In this document: positions 1 to 11,383 of the stretch, piece after piece
How positions within the stretch are numbered: position 1 is the first letter of the stretch
How the letters are laid out: each line of letters opens with the position of its first letter
From: Przewalskia tangutica
Taxonomy: Eukaryota > Streptophyta > Magnoliopsida > Solanales > Solanaceae
Assembly: GCA_029844215.1 (NCBI GenBank)
Contig: CM056728.1
Coordinates: 62,845,789-62,909,788, forward strand
Length of the DNA stretch: 64,000 bases
Direction of reading: 5' to 3'
The notes under the pieces: generated by a model
Database searches by the model: none
The model's input: only the letters and a program-made list of their open reading frames with translations
Told to the model about the DNA's origin: nothing
Position numbers and translations under genes: made by a program

Positions 1-106
1 ATAAGTGAGGGGTAAACCCCCAAGACATTATACCCCCTGCTTTACCACCTTCTCCAGGGTAAGAGTATAAATGAGGGGTAAACCCCAAGACGTTATACCA
101 CCTGCT
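1..106. repeat. minisatellite, about 65-bp period, under two units
   Basis: Two units containing GAGGGGTAAACCCC and TTATACC begin near 1 and 66. The array may continue upstream. It lies about 700 bp from the LTR end, the slot where other LTRs of the family carry unrelated minisatellites. Confidence 0.7.
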
Positions 107-808
107 CGTTTTCCTACTTGGCCCGTACAGTTTTAGGACACAGGTGGGACTTGGTGTTATATTATATCATGGACTGCCGGCAGTGAGGAAGGATTCCACG
201 GGCATGATTGATATTATGGGCGTGAGACCCATGGTTATATTTTAGAAATGACTTGAGGGCATGCGTCCCTGACTTGTTATGACTGCTTATGTATTGTGTA
301 CTGTAGGTTGGCTATCATACATGTCTCCTATTTTGTTTAGACTGTTTGATTTCATTACAGTACTTACTGTTTCACATACTTGGTACATTCTTCGTACTGA
401 CCTCCTTCGGGGGGCTGCGTTCATGCCGCAGGTTTAGGTACGCTGTTTGGTGATCGGCAGGTGTAGGACCCTGCTCCGAGTTTTTGGATAGCTCCATCTG
501 TTCAGGAGTTTATCTTTTTGGTATAAGTTCTTTCAAGATGTGCTTTGTACGCATGGGTACAGCGGCCTTGTCCCGTCACGATCAAGAAACTCTTAGAGGT
601 CTGTATTCATATGTGGGATTGGACTTATGTACAGTATAGTGTCTTTTGAGTATGTATATTATGGCAGCCTTGTCGGCTTTGCCCTTGCACGTATGTTGGT
701 TTTAAAAAAAAAGGGTGTTATTTAATTTTCGCAGTTTACTTGTGTTGTTAAGGTAGAAGGGTGCCCAGGTAGGGCACCAGTCACGGGCCCGGGGTTCGGG
801 GCGTGACA
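1..808 (+). mobile_element. 3' part of a plus-strand gypsy LTR (element mostly upstream)
   Basis: The segment ends GGGGCGTGACA at 808, the family's LTR 3' terminus. It carries the usual terminal landmarks: the CTGCG/CGCAG hairpin near 414-430 and a 7-bp GGTGCCC/GGGCACC hairpin near 761-779. Mid-LTR sequence of another copy (P) follows directly, so this is probably the end of an element or solo LTR inserted into P. Its start and any TSD partner of ATTTC (809-813) lie outside the window. Confidence 0.85.
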
Positions 809-1379
809 ATTTCACACCCCTAGCCTATATACACCCCTTGGCCGAAACTTGTAGGTTTGGAACCTAAGGTGTTCTTCACTTTTTGGAGTTGGATCTTGAA
901 GAGAAGTTGGTTAGGAACTTCTAAGGGTTGCTTGGAGTGGATTGGAACGTAAGGAATTGGAGCTAAGAATTCCTAAGGATCGACTTTTAATCATTGGAAA
1001 ATTTTGGGTTTATCGAGGTGATGATCTTTCTCCTTCTATTGTAATTGGAGATTACATGTTGTAGTAGTTTATAATTGAGTATATGATGTATGGAAGGAAG
1101 ATTGAAAAGAAATGGACTGTTTAGTATATTGTGGGGCAGAATTTTACACGTCCAGTTAGGCGTGTAATCTCCTTTGAGTTGTTGTATTATTGCACCTTAA
1201 ATGTGGCATGTTGGCTATTGATATCGGGCCTTGAAAAAGGTGGAGGTACGTAGTTTCAGGGGAAGTGCTGCCCAATTTTCCGTAGAATAAGAGACGCTTT
1301 ACTTAAAAATATTCTACGAATAGAACAAGAAGTTGATATATGTATTGTGGTTGTTATAGGTGGATATTCTACGCGCGGC
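809..1379 (+). mobile_element. LTR P, first visible segment
   Basis: This is the 5'-middle part of a plus-strand LTR: leader-like CACCCC and TTGGCCGAAAC, then the block around TTATCGAGGTGATGATC and the motif ACACGTCCAGTTAGGCGTGT. It stops at 1379 where E1 begins and resumes after 11383. The first roughly 500 bp of P lie upstream of the insertion that ends at 808. Confidence 0.8.
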
Positions 1380-3699
1380 TGTTACACCCCGGAAATTCCA
1401 GGATATGTTTATAAGGACGTACGTAAGAACTCAAAAATGTTAAGATTTGAGACGAGTAAAAGTTTGTCGGAATTTTTGGAATTGGTCGGAAACGAAATAT
1501 TGCGACGAACGGGAGGGCGACACGTGTCACCCCCTTCTGGTCATGGACGAAATTGTCATGGTTAGAATGGTCATTTGACCATAAATTAAATGACCAAGTC
1601 TTGCTAGTCTTGAAGCTTGACAAAGTTGACTAAGTCAAAGGCCACCTAGACTTGATCCATGTGAAACTTATCCAAGCCACACAATTGTGCTAATCTTAAC
1701 CCTCCATCATGTTATATATTGTATGCTAGTGCAAGACAAGCTCCACACTTAGCAAAATTTCAAAAGAAATCTTGAAGAGCTCTTATGTAGCTTTCGGCTT
1801 TGAGGTATTTTCAAGAAGGAAAATTTTCAATTTTTGTCCAATAATCTCCCCACTTTAAACCAAGGTACCTAAGGGTATTGTAAGTGTTTCTCAATAGAAA
1901 GATCCCGGAAATGTGGTGTTTTCGTATTAGTCGCAAGGCGAAAACCTAAGAGGTTCTTCAACTTTGAAGTTGGAACTTGAATATGAGTTGTTCATGAGCT
2001 TCTAAGGATTGCTTGGAGTGGATAGGAACGTCGAAAGGAGGAGCTAAGGTTGCTAAGGATCGACTTGTAGTCTTGGACCATATTTGGGCTAAATGAGGTA
2101 TAATCTTCGTCTTACTTTTGTAATTGAAGATTCAATGTTATTATAAGTTAGAAATGACCATGTGATATGTATTATGAAGTTTGATAAGTGTTATGGAATC
2201 TTAGGAGCTCAAAACCGAAATGGCATGTTTAGCCCTTTGAAATTGAAATACAATTTTGGTCGTTATGTAGAATCGTCGCATGTTTACCTACTTGAGGATT
2301 GTAGTAGTTGTAATCGATTTCGGCTTGATATCATGTTATACTAAACCACTTGGTTTGAAAAGGGATTGGAAACGATTTGTATTGTTGCCCCTATGTTTAG
2401 CCGAATGGACATTGTAGTTTAGACTAGTTGTTTTATATTGTGGGGCGGAATTTTACATGTCTTGTTAAGCGTGTAATCCCCTATTGTTAACTACTTTGTT
2501 GGGCCTTAAATGCGGCGTGTTTGGTTATTGAATTCGGCCTTGAAAAAGGTGGCAAAGTGAGTAGAAACAAAGGAAGTGTTGTCCGATTTTCCGTAGAATT
2601 TAGTGACTTGCACTTGGAATATTCTACGTTTGAAACTAGAAGTTAATAGACGTACTATGGTCATTATAGGTTGGCATACTACGTACGGCGATTGGACTTA
2701 GCAAGTGGATTAAACCGAAGAGGTATGTGGAACTTTCTTATCTCTTGAGCATGATTAAGTTGTAAATGTATAGTACGGTAGACGTACAAGATTTTTGACA
2801 AACTAGTCTATTTGATATCCTTGGCTTATTTTAAGAATGTCCAAGTTGATTGAGTTAGGGAATTAACTCACTTGTTTAAATATTAAGGATATCTTGGTTT
2901 TCAAAAGTTAAGAGACTTTAAGTATGTTGAAAGTATTTTGATACTTGTTTTGTTGGAAAGTTTAAAGTCTCTTGGTTATAAGGATAAAATGTAAGTTGGT
3001 AATGTATAAGGCTAGTATAACGGCTTTATGGGAAGTTGGTTATAATAGCTTTATGAAAAGTTTAAAGAGTGATTTACTCTAAGTAATTTAAAGTTAAGGG
3101 ACTTGAAGAGTTTTAAAGTATTTTGATACTTGTTTCGTTTTAAACGTATAAGTCCCTTGGATAGGAAATTGTACTTGACTAAGGTATAAAGTGAATATAA
3201 CGACTTTATGGGGAGTTGGTTATATTGGCTTTATGGAAAGATAAATGGCTTGATTTAAATGAAGGCAATTCGATTTTAAGGCAGCAATTGCCTAAGGTTT
3301 TATAAGAAAAGGAGTCACTTGATTTAGAAACTTAACTTTATTTCTAAGGGTGTTGTGACTTGCCTGGAAATGTAATTTGGACTTGATACTAGGATTAATA
3401 GTATCTTGGAAGTTTTCTACTAAAAGAGTCATTTGTTTTAAAGAGAGTAAACGTAGTACTTGGGTTAAATTCCCGGATTTTTATAAAAGACATGTTAGTG
3501 CCATAGGTAAACTAAAATGAGAGTGTATATGAACAAGAATAGTAAGAAGTTAGGGGATTTCTTAACTTGCTTATATATTGTATGATAAACCGGTAGTGCT
3601 TATGTTATGTGTGATAGCCGGATTTGTGCTAGTGATATATTATTCGTTTCGGGGTCATTCCCCGGGATTGTGGCATTGCATATTTCCGTGGATTTGCTA

Positions 3700-3870
3700 C
3701 CCACGATGCGAGGAATACCTCATGCGAGTCCGTAAGGCTTATGCGGTGAAATAGTCCCACGCGCGGGTCCGGCCTACGCGAGGAATACCTCACGCGAGTC
3801 CGTGGCGGCTTATGCGGGTGAAATAGTCCCATGCGAGAATACCTCACGCGGGTCCACGTGATCTACGCGG
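3700..3870. repeat. minisatellite in E1 5' LTR (GAGGAATACCTCACGCG type)
   Basis: About 2.5 units of 55-65 bp contain GCGAGGAATACCTCACGCG and GTGAAATAGTCCCA. The same array is at 10615-10795 in the 3' LTR, so it predates the insertion. Confidence 0.75.
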
Positions 3871-4099
3871 GTGAAATAGTCCCGAGTGGTATTGCTTAAT
3901 GACATCGCGGCGGTGGTCCCGCTTTGATCGTGAGCTTCCTATTTTATATTGTAAGTATACTCCTATTTACTCTCATTGTTAGTAAGGCACTGCAATCGCT
4001 TTATTGAGCTATCATACATGTCTCGGTTTTATTATAGACTTATGATTTCATTACGCATTTCGCCCACATATTTGGTACATGTTGATCGACCTCCTTCGG

Positions 4100-4465
4100 G
4101 GCCGCTCACGCCGCAGTAGTAGTGCTTGCTGATCCTCGCTCTTAGGATCACTGTTCAGCTGTTGAGAAGCTCCTTTATTCCGGAGGCTTATCCCTGGCAT
4201 TGTCGGTTGTCGTACATTCAGGGGTATGGCGGGGCCCTGTCCCGCCAAAGTTGTTATTCTTAGATGTCTGTAGTCACATTGTGGATTGGGTTGTAAAGAA
4301 AAAATGTACAGTTCTATTTTCTGGATTGAGTATATTTTTACGGTGCGCCTTATCGGCTAGCTGTTGTTGTTTATTGTCTAAGTTTATATATATGTTCATG
4401 CTATTCTCTCGATGTATACCGATGCGGGTGCCTGGTAGGGCACCGCGCCCGGTCGGGTCGTGACA
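4100..4465 (+). other. conserved hairpins at LTR 3' end
   Basis: In order there are GATCCT/AGGATC with a 7-nt loop, AGCTCC/GGAGGCT, GGTGCC/GGCACC with a short loop, and a terminal GC-rich inverted repeat ending CGTGACA. The stems recur in all LTRs of the window while the loops vary. The position corresponds to the R/U5 end, so the hairpins would be present in the element RNA. Confidence 0.6.
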
Positions 4466-4469
4466 AAAG

Positions 4470-4480
4470 TGGTATCGAGC
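4470..4480 (+). other. E1 primer-binding site (initiator-Met type, one base short)
   Basis: TGGTATCGAGC follows the LTR end after AAAG. The intact copies in E4, E5 and E6 read TGGTATCAGAGC, the usual plant iMet PBS. Loss of A from CAG matches the CNG-to-CG pattern seen elsewhere in the window. Confidence 0.8.
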
Positions 4481-6620
4481 GATTAGTCCTCGAAAAGTGT
4501 CTACGCACCGTGTTCAGCAGAAGTCTTGATTATCGGTGTGTTGTGCACCACATCTATAATCAGGAGACTGCAGGGCATTTAGGATTGTTTTCCATTCTTC
4601 TCACTCTAAGATCGTGCGATAGAGCTGTATGGTTAGGGTCGTATCTCCCTAACAGTTATGAATGTTTGCAGCTACGAGAAAGGCAAAGATGACCGGGAAG
4701 GATTATGTGAATTGCGTATCCAGGTAGGTAATGTTTGTAGTATAGTTGGTATTGTGACATACAACTATACGGATTTGTGTTTGGGGGTCACATATGTGTT
4801 GCCTAGGATGATTTTAGATTACCAGGATTTGGTAAGGGCTAAATAAATACAGGAAGGTATGAAACAGTTTAATGAATTCTCATCAAAGTTTTACGTGCTA
4901 ATTTGAGATAATTAGGAAATGATGAGTTATCGGAAAAGGTAGTGGACCCTTAAGAAGTTATTATTAAGAGACTAAGTGGAAGACTATGTTAGTAACTTAA
5001 GCTACGTGGTATGCTTAAGGGAATTGTACGGGCGAGATCCGGACGAAGAAAGTATGGTTGTTGTGGTCAAGACAACACGATTATGGTATTACGAGAAGTT
5101 TTTGTACCCGGTTACGGGGGGCTGATAAGATAGGCTTGGAGCATGGAAATTGCGAGCCTAAGAATGTTGATAACCACCGAGACCTTAGATATATAAGGCC
5201 TTCTCGCAGTAAAGGGTTAAGACGGACCAGGAAAGAGTTAAATACGACGCCGAGTCGGGTCAGATCTATTAAGGGTCGCCCATAGCTTGAAATGAAATGG
5301 GATCGGTTGGTAGTACCCGCCACGTGATGTGGTCACGGGCGTGTGGGCCCAAGTTTAGTTAACCTTTTACGGTTCGTGGACGTGTTCCACCGAACCAGTT
5401 GAGAGCCGGAATGGGCCTTGTATTGTTTAATCTAGTAACTCCAAAGATTGGAGACCGGATCGATATGGGCTATGACGACGCTAAAATAAGTTTGGGAGTA
5501 CGGGAAGAGTACGACCAGTGAAAAAGAGAGCAACCAAGTGTAAAGAAATAAAGCCTGAATCCATGAGAACCTTTCGAGGAGACTACACCGTGGGTGTTGG
5601 GTGGTAGCTGAGCGGGTAGATAATAATTACCGGTAACGATACAGTCGTTGGACCCTAGCAGACCTAGCAGAGCTGTTATGACAGACATTGAGGTTATTAC
5701 GAGTACGGACTAGTTGGCCTCTTGTTATGCCAACGTGGACTACAGAGAGATTGATTCGGACCGCTTCCGATGTTCGGTTATCGAGTGGAAAGGAAGAGAA
5801 GTGGTGGTAACCAGTGAATTACTCTTCCTTCTTTGACATAATTGAATTTGAAGAAATTTATGTTAAGTGCCCTAGCAGGTACTTGGGGTTGGTTTGGTGT
5901 GGCGGTCAGGGCCACGACCTTCCGGATAATTTCAGGAAAATGTGCAAGGCTAGGATAAAATAAGTACGGATGTCGCCATGGAAAGTCGAGGGCATCTTTG
6001 GTAGGTTGGAAAAATCTACACGAACTTAAGGGCGGTGCGTGATGATTAGCTAATTACTGGAGCGCAAGAGGACCCTGTGATTAGGGTTGTGACTCCAAGG
6101 AAAGTTTAAGAAAGGGAGATAAGTTCTCTTCCCACGTAAAAGCGACGCTTTGCGTATTATGGGGTTGCGATGTACCCATGTTGTTAGACGAAGGATATAA
6201 GACCGTAAGGTCTTCAGATCGCCATGCCATAGGTTACGATTGTAGATAACCGTGGAAAAGTGTTGTGTTGGGGTAATAAGAACGACGCATTTAATTGGTC
6301 GGAAGTATCGTAAAGATATAAATGTAGGTTGCACGAGATATGATTACCCTGCACTAGTGTAAAGACCAGTAGTAAATAATGGAAGTAAGAACATTTCGAG
6401 GAAATGTGGTAACACCTAGCTATAGGCTCTGAATCGGGAAGGAAAAAATAAAAATCAGGTTACTACTTGACAAGATCAAGGAAATCCCCAAAAAAATGTG
6501 ATTGTGATGAAGTCTTAGCCGCAGGCAAGCAAAGGAATCAAATCTAAGTTTAGTGACCAAGTTTGGTTGCAACAGAGAAAGGGAAACATGAACCATAAGT
6601 GAGATTAAGGATACGAATAT
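4481..6620 (+). pseudogene. E1 leader, unrecognised gag zone, spacer and decayed 5' pol
   Basis: The leader (4481-4650) shares a segment containing TTGATTATCGGTGTGTTGTG with other elements. An ATG at 4658 lies where gag starts in the relatives, but its product does not resemble their Gag beginning MPPR. The stretch 5300-5560 resembles the post-gag spacer of E2-E6 (CCCAAGTTTAG and GAAGAGTACGACCAGTG). I could not recognise protease or the reverse transcriptase catalytic YxDD motif in any frame. Expected order puts reverse transcriptase at about 5700-6620, so it is either very decayed or lost. Confidence 0.5.
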
Positions 6621-6627
6621 TTCGCAG

Positions 6628-7090
6628 AATGAGAAAGGCTTTCGCTATTGAAAGATAAGTTGACCACGACTACAGCTTCTAACCTCCCGTGAGACTAGAG
6701 GTTAGGTTATTATGATAACACGTTGGGTGTGGGCTAGGTTGTGTGCCGACGCAACCCGATGAGATAGAGCCTATGTTTTCCCAGAGTTAGGGAAGCAGAA
6801 AGGAAATTACGCCACTCACGATTTAGAGTGGCGGCGATTAAATCATGCCTTGAAGATTTGGGGCATGACGTATATTAGACTTCATATGGATAATTGTGCG
6901 ACCACAAAAGCCTCAGATATCCGCAGATCGAGGCGGAGAATTTGCGACAGCGATGGTGGTTAGAGTTATTCAAGGATTGTGATATTGATATCCTATACCA
7001 TCCGGGAAAGCCAAGACGATTCGTATACTCTTGTCGTGACCTAAGGGTAGTCTGCCAGATGGGCAGCCATATAGACAGGATATGGTCCGT
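6628..7090 (+). pseudogene. E1 RT tail and RNase H remnant
   Basis: RNase H degrades the RNA strand of the RNA-DNA hybrid during reverse transcription. Conceptual pieces in shifting frames are: KLTTTTASNLP (about 6650-6690), like the end of gypsy RT; NTLGVGLGCV near 6720, like the DASGVGLGCVL entry of RNase H; NYATHDLEW near 6805; HKSL near 6900; and LRQRWWLELFKDCDIDILYH at about 6939-6998, like the LRQRRWLELLKDYD signature. At least three frame changes and several stops separate them, so no enzyme is made. Order and spacing fit Ty3/gypsy pol. Integrase follows downstream. Confidence 0.85.
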
Positions 7091-7299
7091 GAGATCCTTC
7101 AGTTACCGAGCCTAGGGGTTCGATTATTTGTTTCCAAGGTTAACGAAGTTTAGATCCGAGAGGTTGCCGAGTCCCCCCATCGTTGGGGAGGTAAGGAGGC
7201 GACAGTATGAGGATCCATTATGATGCTTGATATCAAAATACGGCTCCGAGAAGAGAAGAGTTCTGTTAGAGTAGCAGGATGAGTCTTTGGGAGATGAGG

Positions 7300-8075
7300 A
7301 TAGATTGTGTGTACCCAGTGCTGCAGGGCTAGTCAGCAGGTTTTAGGGGAGGCATACAGTGCTTATTGCTCAAATTGTTCGAGGTCTACTACGTCGTGTC
7401 GTGACCTCAGATGTATGAATGGGTAAGATGACCGGAAAAGGGACATAGCAGAGTTTACTGCTTAGTGTCCGAGTTAGTAGCAGGTCATGGTTGTGCACCA
7501 GAAGCCCAGTGGGCTATTGCAGGCGATTGAAATCCCAACCTAGATATGAGAGGTATTTAATATGGATCTTGTTACAGGGTGGCATCGTACCCAGAGGAAG
7601 TGCGACTCCCTGGGGGTCATGGTAAATAGGTCGTGAAACCAACCGTGTTCTTAGGTTAGGACCACTTACTCTACCGAGGTTCGTGCTAGCTTTTATAGCG
7701 GGGATTGTGAGATCGCACGGGTTCCTACGTTTATGATGTCGCAGATGAGCTCGACATGTATAACCGGAGGTTTTTCGAAGGGTTTTAGGGACACAGTGGG
7801 TCTCGGTGATGCATTACACCCTCGCATCGACGGACGGGCAGAGCGCATACTATCGAGCATTTGGGGATAGTAGCGGGCTGTGTTATTGATTTCGAAATAG
7901 CGGGAGGGTTAACTGCCTCTTGTTTTGTTGCGTACGATAACAGATACCATTCCAGTATTCAGATGGCACCGTATGAGGCCTTGTATGTAAGAAAGTGTAG
8001 ATCTCCGGTTGTATGGTTCGACATAGGCGAGGTTCAATTATTTGGTCGGACTTGATTCAATGGCCGTGGATAAGG
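7300..8075 (+). pseudogene. E1 integrase remnant
   Basis: Integrase joins element cDNA to host DNA. DRLCVPSAAGL near 7301 resembles the linker before the zinc-binding domain. HQKPSGLLQAIEIPT near 7500 and NMDLVTG near 7560 match the start of the catalytic core, including its first aspartate. FSKGFRDTVG near 7770 and DGRAERI near 7835 match the FHPQTDGQSERTI region that holds the catalytic glutamate. YHSSIQMAPYEALY lies at about 7947-7988. A 64-aa open stretch covers 7861-8055. Frameshifts and stops break the rest, and I see no chromodomain after it. Confidence 0.87.
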
Positions 8076-8280
8076 CGAAGCTTATCCGAAAGATTATTAG
8101 TAAGCTTAGAGTCACCAAGCTTTATTCAGATAACCGACGTTGACATGGGGTTCACTTGACATTTTAGTATGAGTATTGTTATGTGGCCTCGTGGTAATAT
8201 TGGTACGTAGGGGTTGTAAAAGAATAATGTCGCTATCTTTAAGTTTGACTCCCGAAAGAACATTCGAGGACGAATGTTTC

Positions 8281-8294
8281 TAAGGGGGCAAGAA
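8281..8294 (+). other. E1 polypurine tract
   Basis: TAAGGGGGCAAGAA directly precedes the 3' LTR start TGTTACA. This is the usual site for plus-strand DNA priming. The preceding GACGAATGTTTCTAAGG is shared with E2-E6. Confidence 0.8.
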
Positions 8295-11200
8295 TGTTAC
8301 ACCCCGGAAATTCCAGGATATGTTTATAAGGACGTACGTAAGAACTCAAAAATGTTAAGATTTGAGGCGAGTAAAAGTTTGTCGGAATTTTTGGAATTGG
8401 TCGAAACGAAATATTGCGACGAACGGGAGGGCGACACGTGTCACCCCCCCTTATGGTCATGGACGAAATTGACATGGGGGAAATGGTCATTTGACCATAA
8501 TTAAATGACCAAGTCTTGCTAGTCTTGAAGCTTGACAAAGTTGACTAAAGTCAAAGGCCACCTAGACTTGATCCATGTGAAACTTATCTAGGCCAACCAA
8601 TTGTGTAGATCTTAACCCTCCATCATGTTATATATTGTGTGCTAGTGCAAGACAAGCTCCACACTTAGCAAAAATTTCAAAAGAAATCTTGAAGAGCTCT
8701 TATGTAGCTTTCGGCTTTGAGGTATTTTCAAGAAGGAAAATTTTCAATTTTTGTCCAATAATCTCCCCACTTTAAACCAAGGTACCTAAGGGTATTGTAA
8801 GTGTTTCTCAATAGAAAGATCCCGGAAATGTGGTGTTTTCGTATTAGTCGCAAGGCGAAAACCTAAGAGGTTCTTCAACTTTGAAGTTGGAACTTGAAGA
8901 TGAGTTGTTCATGAGCTTCTAAGGATTGCTTGGAGTGGATAGGAACGTCGAAAGGAGGAGCTAAGGTTGCTAAGGATCGACTTGTAGTCTTGGACCATAT
9001 TTGGGCTAAATGAGGTATAATCTTCGTCTTACTTTTGTAATTGAAGATTCAATGTTATTATAAGTTAGAAATGACCATGTGATATGTATTATGAAGTTTG
9101 ATAAGTGTTATGGAATCTTAGGAGCTCAAAACCGAAATGGCATGTTTAGCCCTTTGAAATTGAAATACAATTTTGGTCGTTATGTAGAATCGTCGCATGT
9201 TTACCTACTTGAGGATTGTAGTAGTTGTAATCGATTGCGGCTTGATATCATGTTATACTAAACCACTTGGTTTGAAAAGGGATTGGAAACGATTTGTATT
9301 GTTGCCCCTATGTTTAGCCGAATGGACATTGTAGTTTAGACTAGTTGTTTTATATTGTGGCTGGAATTTTACATGTCTTGTTAGCGTGTAATCCCCTATT
9401 GTTAACTACTTTGTTGGGCCTTAAATGCGCGTGTTTGGTTATTGAATTCGCCTTGAAAAAGGTGGCAAAGTGAGTAGAAACAAAGGAAGTGTTGTCCGAT
9501 TTTCCGTAGAATTTAGTGACTTGCACTTGGAATATTCTACGTTTGAAACTAGAAGTTAATAGACGTACTATGGTCATTATAGGTTGGCATACTACGTACG
9601 GCGATTGGACTTAGCAAGTGGATTAAACCGAAGAGGTATGTGGAACTTTCTTATCTCTTGAGCATGATTAAGTTGTAAATGTATAGTACGGTAGACGTAC
9701 AAGATTTTTGACAAACTAGTCTATTTGATATCCTTGGCTTATTTTAAGAATGTCCAAGTTGATTGAGTTAGGGAATTAATTCACTTGTTTAAATATTAAG
9801 GATATCTTGGTTTTCAAAAGTTAAGAGACTTTAAGTATGTTGAAAGTATTTTGATACTTGTTTTGTTGGAAAGTTTAAAGTCTCTTGGTTATAAGGATAA
9901 AATGTAAGTTGGTAATGTATAAGGCTAGTATAACGGCTTTATGGGAAGTTGATTAATAGCTTTATGAAAAGTTTAAAGAGTGATTTACTCTAATTAATTT
10001 AAAGTTAAGGGACTTGAAGAGTTTTAAAGTATTTTGATACTTACTTCGTTTTAAACGTATAAGTCCCTTGGATAGGAAATTGTACTTGACTAAGGTATAA
10101 AATGAATATAACGACTTTATGGGGAGTTGGTTATATTGGCTTTATGGAAAGATAAATGGCTTGATTTAAATGAAGGCAATTCGATTTTAAGGCAGCAATT
10201 GCCTAAGGTTTTATAAGAAAAGGAGTCACTTGATTTAGAAACTTAACTTTATTTCTAAGGGTGTTGTGACTTGCCTGGAAATGTAATTTGGACTTGATAC
10301 TAGGATTAATAGTATCTTGGAAGTTTTCTACTAAAAAGAGTCATTTGTTTTAAAGAGTAGAAGTACGTAGTACTTGGGTTAAATTCCCGGATTTTTGTAA
10401 AAGACATGTTAGTGCCATAGGTAAACTAAAATGAGAGTGTATATGAACAAGAATAGTAAGAAGTTAGGGGATTTCTTAACTTGCTTATATATTGTATGAT
10501 AAGCCGGTAGTGCTTATGTTATGTGTGATAGCCGGATTTGTGCTAGTGATATATTATTCGTCATGCGGTCATTCCCGGATTGTAGCATTGCATATTTCCG
10601 TGGATTTGCTACCCACGATGCGAGGAATACCTCACGCGAGTCCGTAAGGGCTTACGCGGGTGAAATAGTCCCACGCGGCGGTCCGGCCTATGCGGAATAC
10701 CTCACGCGAGTCCGTAAGGGCTTACGCGGGTGAAATAGTCCCATGCGAGGAATACCTCACGCGGGTCCACGTGATCTACGCGGTGAAATAGTCCTGCGAG
10801 TGGGATTTCTTAATGACACCGCGGCGCGGTCCCGCTTTGATCGTGAGCTTCCTATTTTATATTGTAAGTATACTCATATTTACTCTCATTGTTAGTAAGG
10901 CACAGTGTACTGTTTATTGAGCTATCATACATGTCTCCGGTTTTATTATAGACTTATGATTTCATTACGATTTCGGTTCCACATATTTGGTACATGTTGT
11001 ATCGACTCCTTCGGGCCGCGTTCATGCCGCAGTAGAGTACAGCTGTCGATCCTCGCTCTTAGGATCACCGCTCACCGCTGAGAAGCTCCTTTATTCCGAG
11101 GCTTATCCTCGGCATTGTCGGTTGTCGACATTCAGGTATGGCGGGTCCCTGTCCTGCCAAAGTTGTTTTTCTAGAGGTCTGTTGTCACATTGTGGATTGG

Positions 11201-11383
11201 GTTGTAAAGAAAAAATGTACTGTTCTATTTTCTGGATTGAGTATATTTTTACGGAAGGTGGCCTTATCGGCTAGCCTGTTGTTGTTTATTGTCTAAGTTT
11301 ATATATATGTTCCGCTGCTATTCTCTGATGTATACCGATGCGGTGCCTGTAGTGGCACCGCCATGCCCGGTCGGGTCGTGATA
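8295..11383 (+). repeat. E1 3' LTR
   Basis: Length 3089 bp against 3086 bp for the 5' LTR. It starts TGTTACACCCCGG and ends GTCGTGATA, so the terminal CA is changed to TA by one base. Differences from the 5' LTR concentrate around the minisatellite (10615-10795) and the last 400 bp. The match is very close elsewhere. Confidence 0.92.
10615..10795. repeat. minisatellite in E1 3' LTR
   Basis: Same 55-65-bp units as at 3700-3870, with CACGCGAGTCCGTAAGGG and GTGAAATAGTCCCA. The small unit differences from the 5' LTR arose after insertion or during assembly. Confidence 0.75.

Larger units (their letters stand above)
1380..4465 (+). repeat. E1 5' LTR
   Basis: It begins TGTTACACCCCGG and ends GGTCGGGTCGTGACA. 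The palindrome GACACGTGTC lies near 1518-1529. It matches 8295-11383 along its full length, with scattered substitutions and short indels. A 60-aa ORF at 2162-2344 recurs in the other LTR only because the LTR is duplicated. Confidence 0.92.
1380..11383 (+). mobile_element. E1: Ty3/gypsy (Del/Tekay-like) element, 10.0 kb, pol-decayed
   Basis: Two LTRs (1380-4465, 8295-11383) are near-identical over about 3.09 kb and frame a 3.83-kb internal region. After the 5' LTR comes TGGTATCGAGC, an initiator-Met PBS one base short. Before the 3' LTR is the purine tract AAGGGGGCAAGAA. Internal order is leader, unrecognised gag zone, spacer, RNase H and integrase, matching Ty3/gypsy order. Stops and frameshifts occur throughout. 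It interrupts LTR P; the flanks GCGGC and ATGCA do not make a clean TSD. It is the only element here with recognisable RNase H. Confidence 0.9.

Noticed and set aside
2162..2344. 60-aa ORF conserved at 9079-9261
   Set aside because: The two copies are the same position in the two LTRs of E1; identity reflects LTR duplication.
4658..4846. E1 frame from ATG 4658 as a gag gene
   Set aside because: It sits where gag should start but shares no recognisable residues with Gag of E2-E6 and soon meets stops.
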